This document shows, piece after piece, positions 1-8,680 of a stretch of 64,000 nt of DNA. The DNA is from Actinomycetota bacterium. Lineage in GTDB: Bacteria; Actinomycetota; Actinomycetes; Mycobacteriales; Mycobacteriaceae. The notes under the pieces are model-generated. The model did not search any database and was not told where the DNA came from. It worked only from the letters and a program-made list of their open reading frames with translations. Both the position numbers and the translations under genes were made by a program. Position 1 is the stretch's first letter; every line of letters begins with the position of its first letter. The DNA is taken from contig JAFDWN010000051.1 in assembly GCA_018268465.1 (NCBI GenBank), positions 54,223-118,222 on the forward strand. Reading direction: 5' to 3'.

Positions 1-504
1 GACATCGACGCCAACGGCATCGTGCACGTCACCGCCAAGGACAAGGGCACCGGCAAGGAGAACACGATCCGCATCCAGGAAGGCTCCGGCCTGTCCAAGG
101 AGGAGATCGACCGGATGATCAAGGACGCCGAGGCGCACGCCGAGGAAGACCGTAAGCGTCGCGAAGAGGCCGACGTCCGCAACCAGGCCGAGTCGCTGGT
201 GTACCAGACGGAGAAGTTCGTGTCTGAACAGCGCTCTGCCGAAGGCGGGTCGAAGGTCCCCGAGGACACCTTGACCAAGGTCGACGCCGCGATCGCCGAC
301 GCCAAGACGGCGCTGGCCGGCAGCGACATCGCCGCGATCAAGTCGGCGATGGAGAAGCTGGGCCAGGAGAGCCAGGCGCTCGGTCAGGCCATCTACGAGG
401 CCACCCAGTCCGAGCAGGCTTCCGGGGCCGGCGCGTCCGCGAGCAACGACAGCGACGACGTGGTGGATGCCGAGGTTGTCGAGGACGACCAGGAGCGCAA
501 GTGA
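1..504 (+). CDS. dnaK: Chaperone DnaK, C-terminal part (5' end outside window)
   Basis: The first 168 codons in the window are the end of DnaK (Hsp70), the cytosolic ATP-dependent chaperone that works with GrpE and DnaJ. The frame opens with [10 protein letters not shown], the end of the beta-sandwich substrate-binding domain, followed by the helical lid and an acidic Asp/Val/Glu-rich tail, as in actinobacterial DnaK. The ATPase domain and promoter lie upstream of the window. The stop overlaps the GTG start of grpE by four bases (GTGA), so the two are translationally coupled. Identity is certain; only the truncation by the window edge limits the annotation. Confidence 0.97.
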   Translation, partial: DIDANGIVHVTAKDKGTGKENTIRIQEGSGLSKEEIDRMIKDAEAHAEEDRKRREEADVRNQAESLVYQTEKFVSEQRSAEGGSKVPEDTLTKVDAAIADAKTALAGSDIAAIKSAMEKLGQESQALGQAIYEATQSEQASGAGASASNDSDDVVDAEVVEDDQERK

Positions 505-1121
505 ATCCGAACGATTCGCACGAGCCGGTGACAGTCACCGACAAACGGCGCATCGATCCCGACACGGGCGAGATCCGTCAGCCGGCCTCCGGCGCGGCCC
601 CTGGTGGGCCGGCGCCGGGGGAGTTCGCCGGTGAGTCCGCCGAGGAGAGCGACAAGGCGGCCGAGCTGTTGGCCGACCTGCAACGCGTCCAAGCCGACTT
701 CGCCAACTACCGCAAACGGTCCCTGCGCGATCAGCAGGTGGCCGCCGACCGGGCCAAGGCCACGGTCGTCGGCCAGCTGCTTCCCGTGCTCGACGACCTC
801 GACCGCGCCCGCAGCCATGGTGACCTGGAATCCGGTCCGCTCAAGGCCGTGGCCGACAAGTTGGTGAGTGTCCTTGAGGGTCTGGGTCTTTCCGGATTCG
901 GAGCCGAAGGTGACGAATTCGACCCGGCCCTGCACGAGGCCGTCCAGCACGAAGGCGAAGGCACCCACCCGGTGATCGGCACGGTGATGCGCCGTGGCTA
1001 CCGGGTGGGCGATCTGGTGGTGCGCCACGCTCTGGTGGGTGTGGTGGACACCGTGCCCGAGGCCGACACGCCGGAGAAGGCTGACGCTTCGGGCGCACAG
1101 GCAGCAGAATCAGATAACTAG
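501..1121 (+). CDS. grpE: Nucleotide exchange factor GrpE
   Basis: GrpE (206 aa) releases ADP from DnaK and resets the chaperone cycle. The sequence has the family core [16 protein letters not shown], a long helix around residues 54-80, followed by the beta-wing region with HEAVQHEG and [16 protein letters not shown] near the C-terminus. The N-terminal stretch ([16 protein letters not shown]) matches what I remember of mycobacterial GrpE. The GTG start at 501 overlaps the dnaK stop. A near-perfect Shine-Dalgarno sequence, AAGGAGGTGA, follows the stop and serves dnaJ. Second gene of the dnaK-grpE-dnaJ-hspR operon. Confidence 0.97.
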   Translation: MNPNDSHEPVTVTDKRRIDPDTGEIRQPASGAAPGGPAPGEFAGESAEESDKAAELLADLQRVQADFANYRKRSLRDQQVAADRAKATVVGQLLPVLDDLDRARSHGDLESGPLKAVADKLVSVLEGLGLSGFGAEGDEFDPALHEAVQHEGEGTHPVIGTVMRRGYRVGDLVVRHALVGVVDTVPEADTPEKADASGAQAAESDN

Positions 1122-1143
1122 ACAGGTAAGGAGGTGACGCGGT

Positions 1144-2325
1144 ATGGCCCAGCGTGAATGGGTCGAGAAGGACTTCTACAAGGAGCTCGGCGTCTCCTCT
1201 GACGCCAGCCAGGACGAGATCAAACGGGCTTACCGAAAGCTGGCCCGCGATCTGCATCCCGACACCAACCCCGACCCCGACGCCGCCGAACGATTCAAGG
1301 CGGTTTCCGAGGCGCACAGTGTGTTGTCGGATACGGCCAAGCGCAAGGAATACGACGAGACCCGCCGCCTGTTCGCCGGCGGCGGGTTCGGCCGCCGCGG
1401 CTACGGCAACGGCCAGGGCGGCAACTTCGGCGGAAATTTCGGCGGGGATGGCGTCGAGTTCAATCTCAACGATTTGTTCGACGCCGCCGGGCAGACCGGC
1501 GGCGCCAACATCGGCGACCTGTTCGGAGGACTGTTCGGCCGCGGCGGATCGCCGCGGCCGAGCCGTCCCCGGCGCGGCAACGATCTCGAGACCGAGACCG
1601 AGCTGTCGTTCATGGAAGCCACCAAGGGTGTGGCGATGCCGCTTCGGCTGACCAGCCCGGCACCGTGTACGAACTGCCATGGCAGCGGCGCACGCCCGGG
1701 TACCAGCCCGAAGGTGTGCCCCAACTGCAACGGCGCCGGGGTCGTCAGCCGTAACCAGGGCGCGTTCGGTTTCTCCGAGCCGTGCACCGAATGTCGCGGA
1801 AGCGGCTCCATCATCGAGCACCCGTGCGAGGAATGCCAGGGTACGGGTGTGACGACGAGGACCCGCACCATCAACGTGCGGATCCCGCCCGGTGTCGAGG
1901 ACGGCCAGCGAATCCGCCTGGCCGGCCAGGGTGAGGCAGGACTGCGGGGCGCCCCTTCGGGCGACCTGTATGTGACCGTCCACGTCCGCCCGGACAAGGT
2001 CTTCGGCCGTGACGGCGACGACCTGACCGTCACCGTACCGGTGAGCTTCCACGAGTTGGCGCTGGGCACAACGCTTTCGGTGCCGACCCTGGAGGGTAAG
2101 GTCGGCGTCCGGGTGCCCAAGGGCACCTCCGACGGCCGGATCCTGCGGGTCAGGGGACGCGGGGTGCCCAAACGCTCCGGCGGTCACGGCGACCTGCTGG
2201 TCACCGTGAAGGTCGCTGTCCCACCGAGTCTGGAGGGCGAGGCGGCCGAAGCGCTCGAGGCGTACGCGAAGGCGGAACGTGCTGGCGGGTTTGATCCGCG
2301 GGCAGGCTGGGCTGGTGAGCGATGA
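1144..2325 (+). CDS. dnaJ: Chaperone DnaJ (DnaJ1 type, with zinc finger)
   Basis: This 393-aa type I J-protein delivers substrates to DnaK and stimulates its ATPase. It shows a J domain with the HPD motif at residues 38-40, a Gly/Phe-rich linker (about 75-140), four CxxCxGxG zinc-binding repeats (about 175-240), and the C-terminal peptide-binding domains. The end ([11 protein letters not shown]) is like that of mycobacterial DnaJ1, so the gene is complete. A strong ribosome binding site (AAGGAGG) lies just upstream of the ATG. A 33-bp tandem repeat begins over its last codons and separates it from hspR. Confidence 0.97.
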   Translation: MAQREWVEKDFYKELGVSSDASQDEIKRAYRKLARDLHPDTNPDPDAAERFKAVSEAHSVLSDTAKRKEYDETRRLFAGGGFGRRGYGNGQGGNFGGNFGGDGVEFNLNDLFDAAGQTGGANIGDLFGGLFGRGGSPRPSRPRRGNDLETETELSFMEATKGVAMPLRLTSPAPCTNCHGSGARPGTSPKVCPNCNGAGVVSRNQGAFGFSEPCTECRGSGSIIEHPCEECQGTGVTTRTRTINVRIPPGVEDGQRIRLAGQGEAGLRGAPSGDLYVTVHVRPDKVFGRDGDDLTVTVPVSFHELALGTTLSVPTLEGKVGVRVPKGTSDGRILRVRGRGVPKRSGGHGDLLVTVKVAVPPSLEGEAAEALEAYAKAERAGGFDPRAGWAGER

Positions 2326-2400
2326 GCGCTTGCGCGAAGAGCAGAAGGCGCCCGATGAGCGCTTGCGCGAAGAGCAGAAGGCGCCCGATGAGCGCTTGCT
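2321..2400 (+). repeat. 33-bp tandem repeat (2.4 copies) between dnaJ and hspR
   Basis: Two identical 33-bp units (2321-2353 and 2354-2386) are followed by 14 bases of a third (2387-2400). The first copy overlaps the dnaJ stop codon. Because 33 is a multiple of three, two frames stay open. An ATG at 2322 (ATGA overlap with the dnaJ stop) reads a 38-codon frame built on the 11-residue unit [11 protein letters not shown] and ends at 2438 inside hspR. A GTG at 2315 reads a 33-codon frame built on [11 protein letters not shown] and ends at 2416, two bases before the hspR ATG. Whether either is translated is unknown; either could couple dnaJ to hspR translation. Confidence 0.85.
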
Positions 2401-2418
2401 TGGCGATGAGGGTTGAGC

Positions 2419-2799
2419 ATGGCCGATCGATCTCATGACGACGCCCGCACATTCCTGATCTCGGTGGCCGCCGAGCTGGCCGGTATGCACGCGCAGACGT
2501 TGCGTACCTACGACCGGCTCGGTCTGGTCAGCCCCCGCCGCAGTTCGGGCGGCGGCCGCCGGTACTCACACCGTGACGTCGAACTGTTGCGCGAGGTCCA
2601 GCGGCTGTCGCAGGACGAGGGCGTCAACCTGGCGGGGATCAAACGCATCATCGAGCTGACCAACCAGGTCGAGGCCCTGCAGGCGCGCCTGAAGGAAATG
2701 GCGCACGAGATCGAGGAGTTGCGGGCCAACCAGCGCCGCGACATTGCCGTCGTGCCGAAGAGCACGGCGCTGGTGGTCTGGCAGCCGCGCAACCGCTAG
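2419..2799 (+). CDS. hspR: Heat shock repressor HspR (MerR family)
   Basis: HspR (126 aa) is the MerR-type repressor that binds HAIR inverted repeats upstream of dnaK and clpB, acting with DnaK as co-repressor in actinobacteria. The helix-turn-helix and wing span residues 10-75 (ISVAAELAGMHAQTLRTYDRLGLVSPRR, then GGGRRYSHRDVELL). A coiled-coil helix follows, then a hydrophobic tail ending VVWQPRNR. The ATG at 2419 is preferred over a TTG six bases earlier because GAGG sits 7 bases upstream. A candidate target, the HAIR at 18959-18979, is in this same window. Its stop overlaps the convergent epimerase stop by four bases. Confidence 0.96.
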   Translation: MADRSHDDARTFLISVAAELAGMHAQTLRTYDRLGLVSPRRSSGGGRRYSHRDVELLREVQRLSQDEGVNLAGIKRIIELTNQVEALQARLKEMAHEIEELRANQRRDIAVVPKSTALVVWQPRNR

Positions 2800-3710
2800 C
2801 CGTCGTTCGGCAGCACCCGGATCGCGAACACCGAAACGTCCGGTTCGCCCGGACGGGCCACCCGATAGCCGCCGCGGCGCAGCGCGTCGGTGGCGGCGGC
2901 CATGGGCTCGAAGCAGATGACCTCGTCATCGCCGGGGGCGAAGACCTGGGCAGCCGGATATCCCTTCTCGAACACCACCTCGATACGACGGGTGCCGCCC
3001 GATACCGCGAACACCGCGCCGGGCGGCACCTCGTCGTATCCGTTGTCGATGAAGGTGTCGCCCAGCGCCTCGAATATCGCCGGCTGGGCTTCCATCTCGC
3101 CGGTGGGGATGCCCCACGCGTTGACCGGACGCAACCGCATGGCGGGGGTCTGGATCACCCACTCCGACCGCGGCACGTCGGGAAGCTGGAGGTACGGGTG
3201 GAAGCCGTAACAGACCGGGACGTCGGCGCCGGTGCTCGCGGTCACCGTGGTGCGCACCGTGAGGGCGCGGTCGGCCAGGGTGACGTCGACGGTCAGGCGG
3301 TGCGGGAAGGGGAAGCTCGCCAGCAGCCGGGGTCGCGAGCCGAAGTCGACTTCGGCGGTCAGCTGCGATTCCAGCTGGGCGGTGACCTCCCAGTCGGGGA
3401 AGGCGGCAAGCACGCCGTGGATCGGCACGCCGTGCTGGTCGGTACGAACCCCGCCGGTGCCGGGCGTCAGCGTCACCACCGCGCCGTCGACCCCATACCC
3501 GTTGCTGCTCAACCGGTTCGCCCACGGATACAGGATCGGCATACCCATGGTGCGGTGGGTGGATACGTACGCCTTGAGTCCGCGGCGCTGCCCGAGCAGT
3601 TCGACGCCGTCATCGGACAGCGATGTGGCCACCATGCCGGCGTTGGGTACGAACGTCGCCGTCAGCGCTGACGACGGATCGCGCAGAGTGACACTCTCGA
3701 AGTCGGACAT
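2796..3710 (-). CDS. Aldose 1-epimerase (galactose mutarotase-like) family protein
   Basis: A 304-aa protein of the galactose mutarotase/aldose-1-epimerase fold, which interconverts alpha and beta anomers of aldoses in the cytosol. Candidate catalytic residues are H98 (GVPIHGV), H171 (YGFHPYL) and E268 (ICFEPMA), in the family's usual order; NRLSSNGY near residue 66 matches the substrate-binding Arg region. The ATG at 3710 is the first with full-length homology-like sequence; the open frame upstream lacks family character. Related proteins in mycobacteria include sugar-phosphate epimerase-like members, so the substrate is not fixed. It converges on hspR with overlapping stops. Confidence 0.86.
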   Translation of the reverse strand: MSDFESVTLRDPSSALTATFVPNAGMVATSLSDDGVELLGQRRGLKAYVSTHRTMGMPILYPWANRLSSNGYGVDGAVVTLTPGTGGVRTDQHGVPIHGVLAAFPDWEVTAQLESQLTAEVDFGSRPRLLASFPFPHRLTVDVTLADRALTVRTTVTASTGADVPVCYGFHPYLQLPDVPRSEWVIQTPAMRLRPVNAWGIPTGEMEAQPAIFEALGDTFIDNGYDEVPPGAVFAVSGGTRRIEVVFEKGYPAAQVFAPGDDEVICFEPMAAATDALRRGGYRVARPGEPDVSVFAIRVLPNDG

Positions 3711-3730
3711 GGGCCCGATTGTGTCATGGT

Positions 3731-4897
3731 TCAGCTTGCCATTGGATCGTGTTGTATCCGTTGCGGTGGCGCTCCTTTGGCGATCAGCGCGGCCTTCGTC
3801 GCCGCCACCATCCGGGGTCCGCCGCAGAGGAGGATCTGCCGGTCGCCCCAGTTCCCGTAGCGGGTGACCACGTCGGCGAGTACGCCGGTCTGCCGCACGT
3901 GCAGGCCGCGCGGGGGCTGCGGGTCGGGGTAGTCCGCCGCCCAGGGCGGGTCGCTGCTGTACTCGGAGACCGGCGTCACCGACAGCCACGGGTTGGTGGC
4001 GGCGATCTCCCACAGCGTCTTGAGGTCGTAGAGTTCGCAGGGGAAGCGCGCGCCGAAGAACAGATGGACGCGCGGGTTGACGCCCCAACGGGTGAGGTCC
4101 ATGATCAGCGCCCGTAGCGGCGCCAGTCCGGTGCTGCCCGCAACGAGCAGGACGTCACCGTCGTCCCTGTCGATATGCAGCGCGCCGTGCGGGTTGGACA
4201 GCCGCCACCGCTCCCCGACGCGGGTTTCCCCGACGATGGCGGTGCTGACCATGCCGCCGGCGACGGACCGGATGTGGAATTCGATCGCGCCGCTCGGGTC
4301 GGCGGGCATGGCCGGGCTGAGATAGCGCCACCGCCGCGGCCACTGCGGGACCTGGACGGGCACGTACTGCCCGGCGTGATACGAGAGCGGTGTGTCGAGC
4401 TGCAGTCGCACGACCGACACGTCCCGGGTGGCCCGGATGTGCTGTACGACGGTGCCGTCGCAGTGCGGCGGGGCCTGTTCGGCATCGGCGGCCCCACGCA
4501 TGACGCCGACGACCAGGTCGATGGTGTCCCGTGCCGCTTCGTCGAGGCGCTCGTCCCAGCGGTCGATGAGGTGGCTGCGCAGCGTCGAGTGCAGCGCCTG
4601 TTGCATGGTGTCGTAATGGCGTTGTGTGACACCGTATTTGCGGTGGTCTCGGCCCAGCTGGGCCAGGAAGGCCACCGGTTCCTCGGCCCGCTGGGCGATC
4701 AGTTCACCGAACAGCCAGGTGAGCGCCTGGGCGAAGGCGGTGCGCTGGGCATCCATGTCGGGGGGGAACAGGTCACGCGCGGACAGGTCGATGGCGAACC
4801 AGCGGGCGTAGAAGCGGCGGATCAGCTCACCCGACCCGTGGCGCGGGTCGACCGCGTCACGCAGGGTGCGTAGTGCTTCGCCGTCGTCGAGTCCCAC
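3731..4897 (-). CDS. Type II flavohemoglobin (globin plus FAD/NAD reductase)
   Basis: A 388-aa two-domain protein. Residues 20-135 form a globin with candidate proximal His H85 in RDHRKYGV. Residues 150-245 form the FAD-binding barrel (RYLS at 191-194) and residues 246-388 the NAD-binding domain (GSTGLAP at 254-260, CGGPRMV near the end). The layout and length fit Rv0385 of M. tuberculosis, described as a type II flavohemoglobin; those lack some haem-pocket residues of classical NO-dioxygenases and were linked to D-lactate oxidation. The GTG at 4897 is chosen because upstream codons show no globin character. Role here, NO or lactate related, is inferred. Confidence 0.85.
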   Translation of the reverse strand: MGLDDGEALRTLRDAVDPRHGSGELIRRFYARWFAIDLSARDLFPPDMDAQRTAFAQALTWLFGELIAQRAEEPVAFLAQLGRDHRKYGVTQRHYDTMQQALHSTLRSHLIDRWDERLDEAARDTIDLVVGVMRGAADAEQAPPHCDGTVVQHIRATRDVSVVRLQLDTPLSYHAGQYVPVQVPQWPRRWRYLSPAMPADPSGAIEFHIRSVAGGMVSTAIVGETRVGERWRLSNPHGALHIDRDDGDVLLVAGSTGLAPLRALIMDLTRWGVNPRVHLFFGARFPCELYDLKTLWEIAATNPWLSVTPVSEYSSDPPWAADYPDPQPPRGLHVRQTGVLADVVTRYGNWGDRQILLCGGPRMVAATKAALIAKGAPPQRIQHDPMAS

Positions 4898-5052
4898 GCC
4901 GCACGAGTTTAGGTCAGGCGGGCAGGGCCCGGCGTTGCCGTAGTGCCGCGGCGACGGTGCGGGCCGCACCCGCGGCCGGACCGGCCCCGCGCGGGTCGGC
5001 GGCGCCGGGCGGGGCCAGATCCTCAGTGCGTGGTGAATATGGCCGCTCCGGA

Positions 5053-6057
5053 TCAGGCGCCGAGTTGGCGGCCCCGTTCGCGCATCAGCTGATGCATGCC
5101 GGAGAAGGGGTCGACGTCGGGCAGCACACCCTTGGGGATCTTGGTGACCGCGCTGTAGTTGACGTCGACGACGTTGGCCAGCGGGGACAGGGACAACTGG
5201 CTGCACAGCTGGTAGGCGTCCATCGTGCCGAGGCTGTACAACTCGCTGAGCCAGTGCACCATCTCGACCTGGCTGGCCCGCCAGGCATCCTCGAGTGGGC
5301 GCGCAGAGCCCACCGTGAGCAGTGCGTCGTCGTGTTCGAATCGCGGCCACGCCGGCGCCGTGCCCTTGATCAGGTCGACGATCAGCGTGACGTTCATCGC
5401 GCCTTCCAGCGCGGTGCCGCACGTCTCGCCCTCACCCTGGCGATAGTGGCCGTCTCCCACCGAGAAAAGGGCGCCGGGAACGTTGACACCGAGATAGACC
5501 GTGGTGCCCGCCTTCAACTCGGGGGTGTCCATGTTGCCGCCGAAGTAGTCGGGTACCAGCGTGGTGCGCACCTCGCGCAGCGCGGGCGCGACACCCACCG
5601 TGCCCAGCATCGGCGCCAGCGGCAGGTCGACGGCAAAGTCGCTCTCGTGGGCGGTGAACCGGGCGGTTCCCGCATCCGCGTCGACGCGATAGATCCACGT
5701 CAGCTCCGGCAGCGGTGCTTGCAGGGTCGCGGTCTTGTCGGTGCCCGTCAGCGCCCCGAAGAGCGGAATCGTGGTCGACGCCGCCCAGTCGCGGGCCGGT
5801 TCGATGGCCACGAAATGCAGCGCCAGGGTGTCGCCGGGTTCGGCTCCGCTGACGTAGAAGGGCCCGGTCTGGGGATTGAGCTCCTTCGGGTTGAGCACCT
5901 CGCTGGGCCGGTCGTCGGAGGATGTGACCCGGCCGGCGAACGCGTCCTCGGTCCACAGCCGCAGCACCGTGCCCGGCGCCACCTCCATGACCGGTTCGGC
6001 GCCGCCGAAGGTCCATACGTACTGGTCGCGGGTCGGGGTGAATTCAACGATCGGCAT
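5053..6057 (-). CDS. Acetamidase/formamidase family amidase
   Basis: A 334-aa member of the FmdA/AmdA family, metal-dependent amidases that hydrolyse short amides to the acid and ammonia. Family hallmarks are the N-terminal LRLWTEDAFAGRV, GPFYVSGAEPGDTLALHF, and the central block PDYFGGNMDTPELKAG followed by VNVPGALFSVGDGHYRQGEGETCGTALE, which holds the conserved His, Cys and acidic residues. Its start overlaps the cbtA end by 14 bases, so it is the third gene of a cbtB-cbtA-amidase operon. Next to nitrile hydratase it probably handles the amide product. It is unrelated to the amidase-signature enzymes often paired with nitrile hydratases. Confidence 0.88.
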   Translation of the reverse strand: MPIVEFTPTRDQYVWTFGGAEPVMEVAPGTVLRLWTEDAFAGRVTSSDDRPSEVLNPKELNPQTGPFYVSGAEPGDTLALHFVAIEPARDWAASTTIPLFGALTGTDKTATLQAPLPELTWIYRVDADAGTARFTAHESDFAVDLPLAPMLGTVGVAPALREVRTTLVPDYFGGNMDTPELKAGTTVYLGVNVPGALFSVGDGHYRQGEGETCGTALEGAMNVTLIVDLIKGTAPAWPRFEHDDALLTVGSARPLEDAWRASQVEMVHWLSELYSLGTMDAYQLCSQLSLSPLANVVDVNYSAVTKIPKGVLPDVDPFSGMHQLMRERGRQLGA

Positions 6058-6862
6058 GGATCTCCTCGAGTGGATGGCCGGTACGCGACCGCTGCGGTCC
6101 CGTCAGCACGCCCGGCAGGAAGGCGGCGAATGCTGCGCCGAGAACCAGCCAGAGCACGCCGGTCGCCATGACCGACTGCATCCGGAAATCCGAGAGCAGC
6201 TCCGCGGGGAAACCGGGAAACGCGATGGCGCCCTGCGCGTCGGTGAGGGGACCGGGAACCTCGTGGAACCGCGGCAGCAGCGCGGCGGCGGTGGCGATCG
6301 CGACCAGATAGCCGAGGCCGCCGATGGCCGCGGCGGCCCAGGCGCCCAGCCGCGGGGCGAGGCGCACCCCGATCGCCGCGGCCGCAGCCGCCAGGCCGAC
6401 CGAGAGCAGCAGGATGGTCAGGTAGGCGGTCGTCCGCGCGGCCATCGTGTCCTCCAGGCCCACCCCGGGCGGGTTGGCCGGATAGACGGTGAACGGGACG
6501 AGGTTGACCGTGGTGAACCCCGCACCGGCCAGCGCGGTGGCCACCCAGCGCCCGTCCGCCCGCACACCGCGGCGGGCCAGGTACGCCGAGACCGTCACGA
6601 ACGCCACCGCGAACAGCGCACCCAGGATGACGCCGAAGACGACAACTCCCGTCCCCGCGCCGACGTTCTCCTGGACGGACCGGGTGAACAACTCGTGGCC
6701 GTGCACCTCGCTGCCGGTCAATTCGGCTTCGGCGTGCGAACGCGCCTCTTCGTAGCCGACCGCGGCGCCGATCAAGGGGGACACCTGTGCCCTGGCGAAT
6801 GCGAACGAGGCTGCGCCGCCGAGCAGGCCGGCGGCCACACCGAGCCCGATGATCTTCTTCAT
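6044..6862 (-). CDS. cbtA: Cobalt transporter subunit CbtA
   Basis: A 272-aa inner-membrane protein of the CbtA family, predicted cobalt permeases. The N-terminus (MKKIIGLGVAAGLLGGAASFAFARAQVSP) is a first membrane helix with the FARxxVSP-type element of the family. About five more hydrophobic segments follow (near residues 70-90, 105-130, 140-165, 170-195 and 230-250). HGHELFTRSVQENVG after the first helix is conserved-looking and may bind metal. Encoded between cbtB and the amidase and divergent from nitrile hydratase, whose active site needs cobalt, so cobalt supply is the likely job. The metal is inferred from family and context. Confidence 0.86.
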   Translation of the reverse strand: MKKIIGLGVAAGLLGGAASFAFARAQVSPLIGAAVGYEEARSHAEAELTGSEVHGHELFTRSVQENVGAGTGVVVFGVILGALFAVAFVTVSAYLARRGVRADGRWVATALAGAGFTTVNLVPFTVYPANPPGVGLEDTMAARTTAYLTILLLSVGLAAAAAAIGVRLAPRLGAWAAAAIGGLGYLVAIATAAALLPRFHEVPGPLTDAQGAIAFPGFPAELLSDFRMQSVMATGVLWLVLGAAFAAFLPGVLTGPQRSRTGHPLEEIHADR

Positions 6863-6877
6863 CGTCGTCTCCCGATA

Positions 6878-7108
6878 TCAGTGGCAGGGGAAGCCGAGCA
6901 GGTGCCGGGCGTCGTGGAGGAATTCGTGGACGTGGGTGTCTGAGCCGAACACCGAGACCGCACCCTGGTCGAATCCGATGAAGTAGAACGCGATCAGGGC
7001 CAGGACGGTCGTGATGGTCAGCCACAACGCGGCGCTCGTGGTGGCGATGTCGGGGACGCTCAACGCCGGGGTGCGGCGCAGGGCGGACTGACCTGAAGTC
7101 GATGACAT
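6878..7108 (-). CDS. cbtB: Cobalt transporter subunit CbtB
   Basis: A 76-aa protein with one membrane helix (ALWLTITTVLALIAFYFIGFDQG) and a short His-rich C-terminus (HVHEFLHDARHLLGFPCH), the hallmark of CbtB, the small partner of CbtA. The His cluster is a likely metal entry or sensing site. The ATG at 7108 has GGAAGG 8-13 bases upstream; an in-frame ATG at 7135 lacks a comparable site. First gene of the cbtB-cbtA-amidase operon, reading away from the nitrile hydratase operon across a 258-bp shared region. Confidence 0.87.
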   Translation of the reverse strand: MSSTSGQSALRRTPALSVPDIATTSAALWLTITTVLALIAFYFIGFDQGAVSVFGSDTHVHEFLHDARHLLGFPCH

Positions 7109-7147
7109 GTCGGGATCCTTCCGGATGAGAGGCATTTGCTTCCAGAT

Positions 7148-7160
7148 CGCAAATATTGCG
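7148..7160. promoter_or_regulatory. Palindrome CGCAA-ATA-TTGCG upstream of cbtB
   Basis: CGCAAATATTGCG is an inverted repeat with 5-bp arms, followed at once by CAAAA so that TTGCGCAA (7156-7163) forms an overlapping perfect 8-bp palindrome. It lies 40-52 bases upstream of the cbtB ATG, in AT-richer DNA, where a metal-responsive or MarR-type repressor could act. No cobalamin-riboswitch box was recognised here. Operator function is inferred from position and symmetry only. Confidence 0.35.
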
Positions 7161-7312
7161 CAAAACCTGCTTACGCGCGTCTGTCGAGCCCGTCAACCCC
7201 GGCAACGCACTGACGGGGGAGCGAAATCCAGCCTTAACATTCGGCGTCCGGCGGTGTAAAAAATATGTAACGCATGCCGTCCTCGCATTGCCGATCTCGG
7301 TTTGCCGTCCTC

Positions 7313-7333
7313 ATAGTTTCAGATGGAAGTATT
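7313..7333 (+). promoter_or_regulatory. Candidate regulatory element of the nitrile hydratase operon
   Basis: The element reads ATAGTT, three bases, GATG, one base, AAGTATT and ends 33 bases before the nitrile hydratase ATG. Seventeen of 21 positions are identical to 9624-9644 upstream of the marR gene. The outer parts are roughly symmetric (ATAGTT against AAGTAT, one mismatch from a perfect inverted repeat). This fits a MarR-type operator or a shared activator site. No protein-DNA evidence is available. Confidence 0.5.
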
Positions 7334-7366
7334 ACGGCGATGAACTAATGAATGGAGGGTCGGTAC

Positions 7367-8059
7367 ATGCACGGGCCACACGACGTCGGGGGCCGCGACG
7401 GCCTCGGGCCGATCGACACGGAGTTCCTGCAACCGGGCATCCCGGACTGGCGCTACCCGTTCGAGGGCAGGATGCACGCGATCACCGCGATGGCGATCAA
7501 GAACGGTGCATTCAACCTCGACGAGCAGCGCCACGGCATCGAACTGATGAAGTGGAGTGACTACCTGGACTCCACGTACTACGCGCACTGGCTGTTCTCG
7601 GTCGAGAAGCTGCTCAACGACAAGGGGTTCATCTCGCACGCCGAGGTCGACGAGCGGATGCGCGAACTCGGCACCCCGGAGATGACACCGCATCCCGAGA
7701 AACCGGCGCAGTTGTCGCCGTTCGCCGAGGAGATGATCGACGTGCTGTGGAAGGGCACGCCGCACGACCTGCCCGCCGAGGCCCCGCCGGTGTTCGAGGT
7801 GGGTGCCGAGGTCGTGGTGCGCAACATCAACGAGGCCACCCACAATCGGCTGCCGGGTTACCTCAACAAGATCAAGGGTGTCATCGCCAAGCAGTACGGC
7901 GCCTTCCACGACCCCGCCGACAGCGCCCACCGCCAGGTCGACACCCCCCACCACCTCTACATGGTGAAGTTCAGCTCCACCGACCTGTGGGGCGCCGAAG
8001 CCGCCGAAGAGTTCGACCTGTACGCCGACCTGTTCGAGAACTACCTCGAACCCGCCTGA
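7367..8059 (+). CDS. nthB: Nitrile hydratase subunit beta
   Basis: A 230-aa beta subunit of nitrile hydratase, the cytosolic enzyme that hydrates nitriles to amides. The N-terminus MHGPHDVGGRDGLGPI matches the family's MxGxxDxGGxxGxGP signature. The C-terminal SH3-like barrel has VRNINEATHNRLPGYLNKIKGVI and ends with LWGAEAAEEFDLYADLFENYL. The ATG at 7367 has GGAGGG 7 bases upstream and is better than an in-frame ATG at 7352. Order beta-alpha-activator is typical of cobalt-type enzymes in actinobacteria. Alpha follows after 21 bases. Confidence 0.96.
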   Translation: MHGPHDVGGRDGLGPIDTEFLQPGIPDWRYPFEGRMHAITAMAIKNGAFNLDEQRHGIELMKWSDYLDSTYYAHWLFSVEKLLNDKGFISHAEVDERMRELGTPEMTPHPEKPAQLSPFAEEMIDVLWKGTPHDLPAEAPPVFEVGAEVVVRNINEATHNRLPGYLNKIKGVIAKQYGAFHDPADSAHRQVDTPHHLYMVKFSSTDLWGAEAAEEFDLYADLFENYLEPA

Positions 8060-8080
8060 GCACCGAAGGAGACACCCGAA

Positions 8081-8680
8081 ATGGATTGGCTTTCACTGTC
8101 TGACGTCGAGGCCAGGGTCAACGCCCTGGAGTCGCTGATGGTCGAGAAGGGCCTCGCCGAGCATGAAGCGGTCGACGCCGTCGTCGCCTCGTTCGAGAAC
8201 GACATGGGTCCGGTCAACGGCGCCAAGGTGGTGGCCCGGGCGTGGACCGAGCCCGAGTACCGCGAATGGCTGCTGTCCGATGCCACCGCGGCGATCGCGG
8301 ACATGGGGTTCACCGGCCTGCAGACCGAACACATGATCGCCGTCGAGAACACCGACGAACGGCACAACGTGGTCGTGTGCACGCTGTGTTCGTGCTACCC
8401 CTGGACGCTGCTGGGTATCCCCCCCGCCTGGTTCAAGTATCCGCAGTACCGCGCGCGGGTGGTCAAGGAACCGCGTAGCGTGCTCGCCGAGTTCGGGGTG
8501 ACGCTGCCCGAGGACGTGAAGATCGACGTGTGGGACAGCAGCGCGGAGATCCGCTACCTCGTCGTACCGCAACGTCCGGCCGGCACCGACGGCATGACGG
8601 CCGAGGAACTCATCCCGCTGATCAGCAGGGATTCCATGGTCGGCACCGCACTGGTGGCCGCGCCCGGGACAGCGGAATGA
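8081..8680 (+). CDS. nthA: Nitrile hydratase subunit alpha, cobalt type
   Basis: A 199-aa alpha subunit that holds the metal. The claw motif is C100-T-L-C103-S-C105; Thr after the first Cys (CTLCSC) marks cobalt-type enzymes, whereas iron-type have CSLCSC. In active enzyme two of these cysteines are oxidised to sulfinic and sulfenic acids. YPWTLLGIPPAWFKYPQYRARVV after the claw is classic family sequence. The stop overlaps the activator ATG (ATGA). The nearby cbtAB genes fit the cobalt requirement. Confidence 0.97.
   Translation: MDWLSLSDVEARVNALESLMVEKGLAEHEAVDAVVASFENDMGPVNGAKVVARAWTEPEYREWLLSDATAAIADMGFTGLQTEHMIAVENTDERHNVVVCTLCSCYPWTLLGIPPAWFKYPQYRARVVKEPRSVLAEFGVTLPEDVKIDVWDSSAEIRYLVVPQRPAGTDGMTAEELIPLISRDSMVGTALVAAPGTAE

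Noticed and set aside
841-2490. Minus-strand open frame across grpE, dnaJ and hspR
   Set aside because: Spans three well-supported genes in antisense and has no recognisable domain.
7109-7366. Cobalamin or cobalt riboswitch in the cbtB-nitrile hydratase region
   Set aside because: No recognisable B12-box or conserved core; the symmetric elements look like protein sites.
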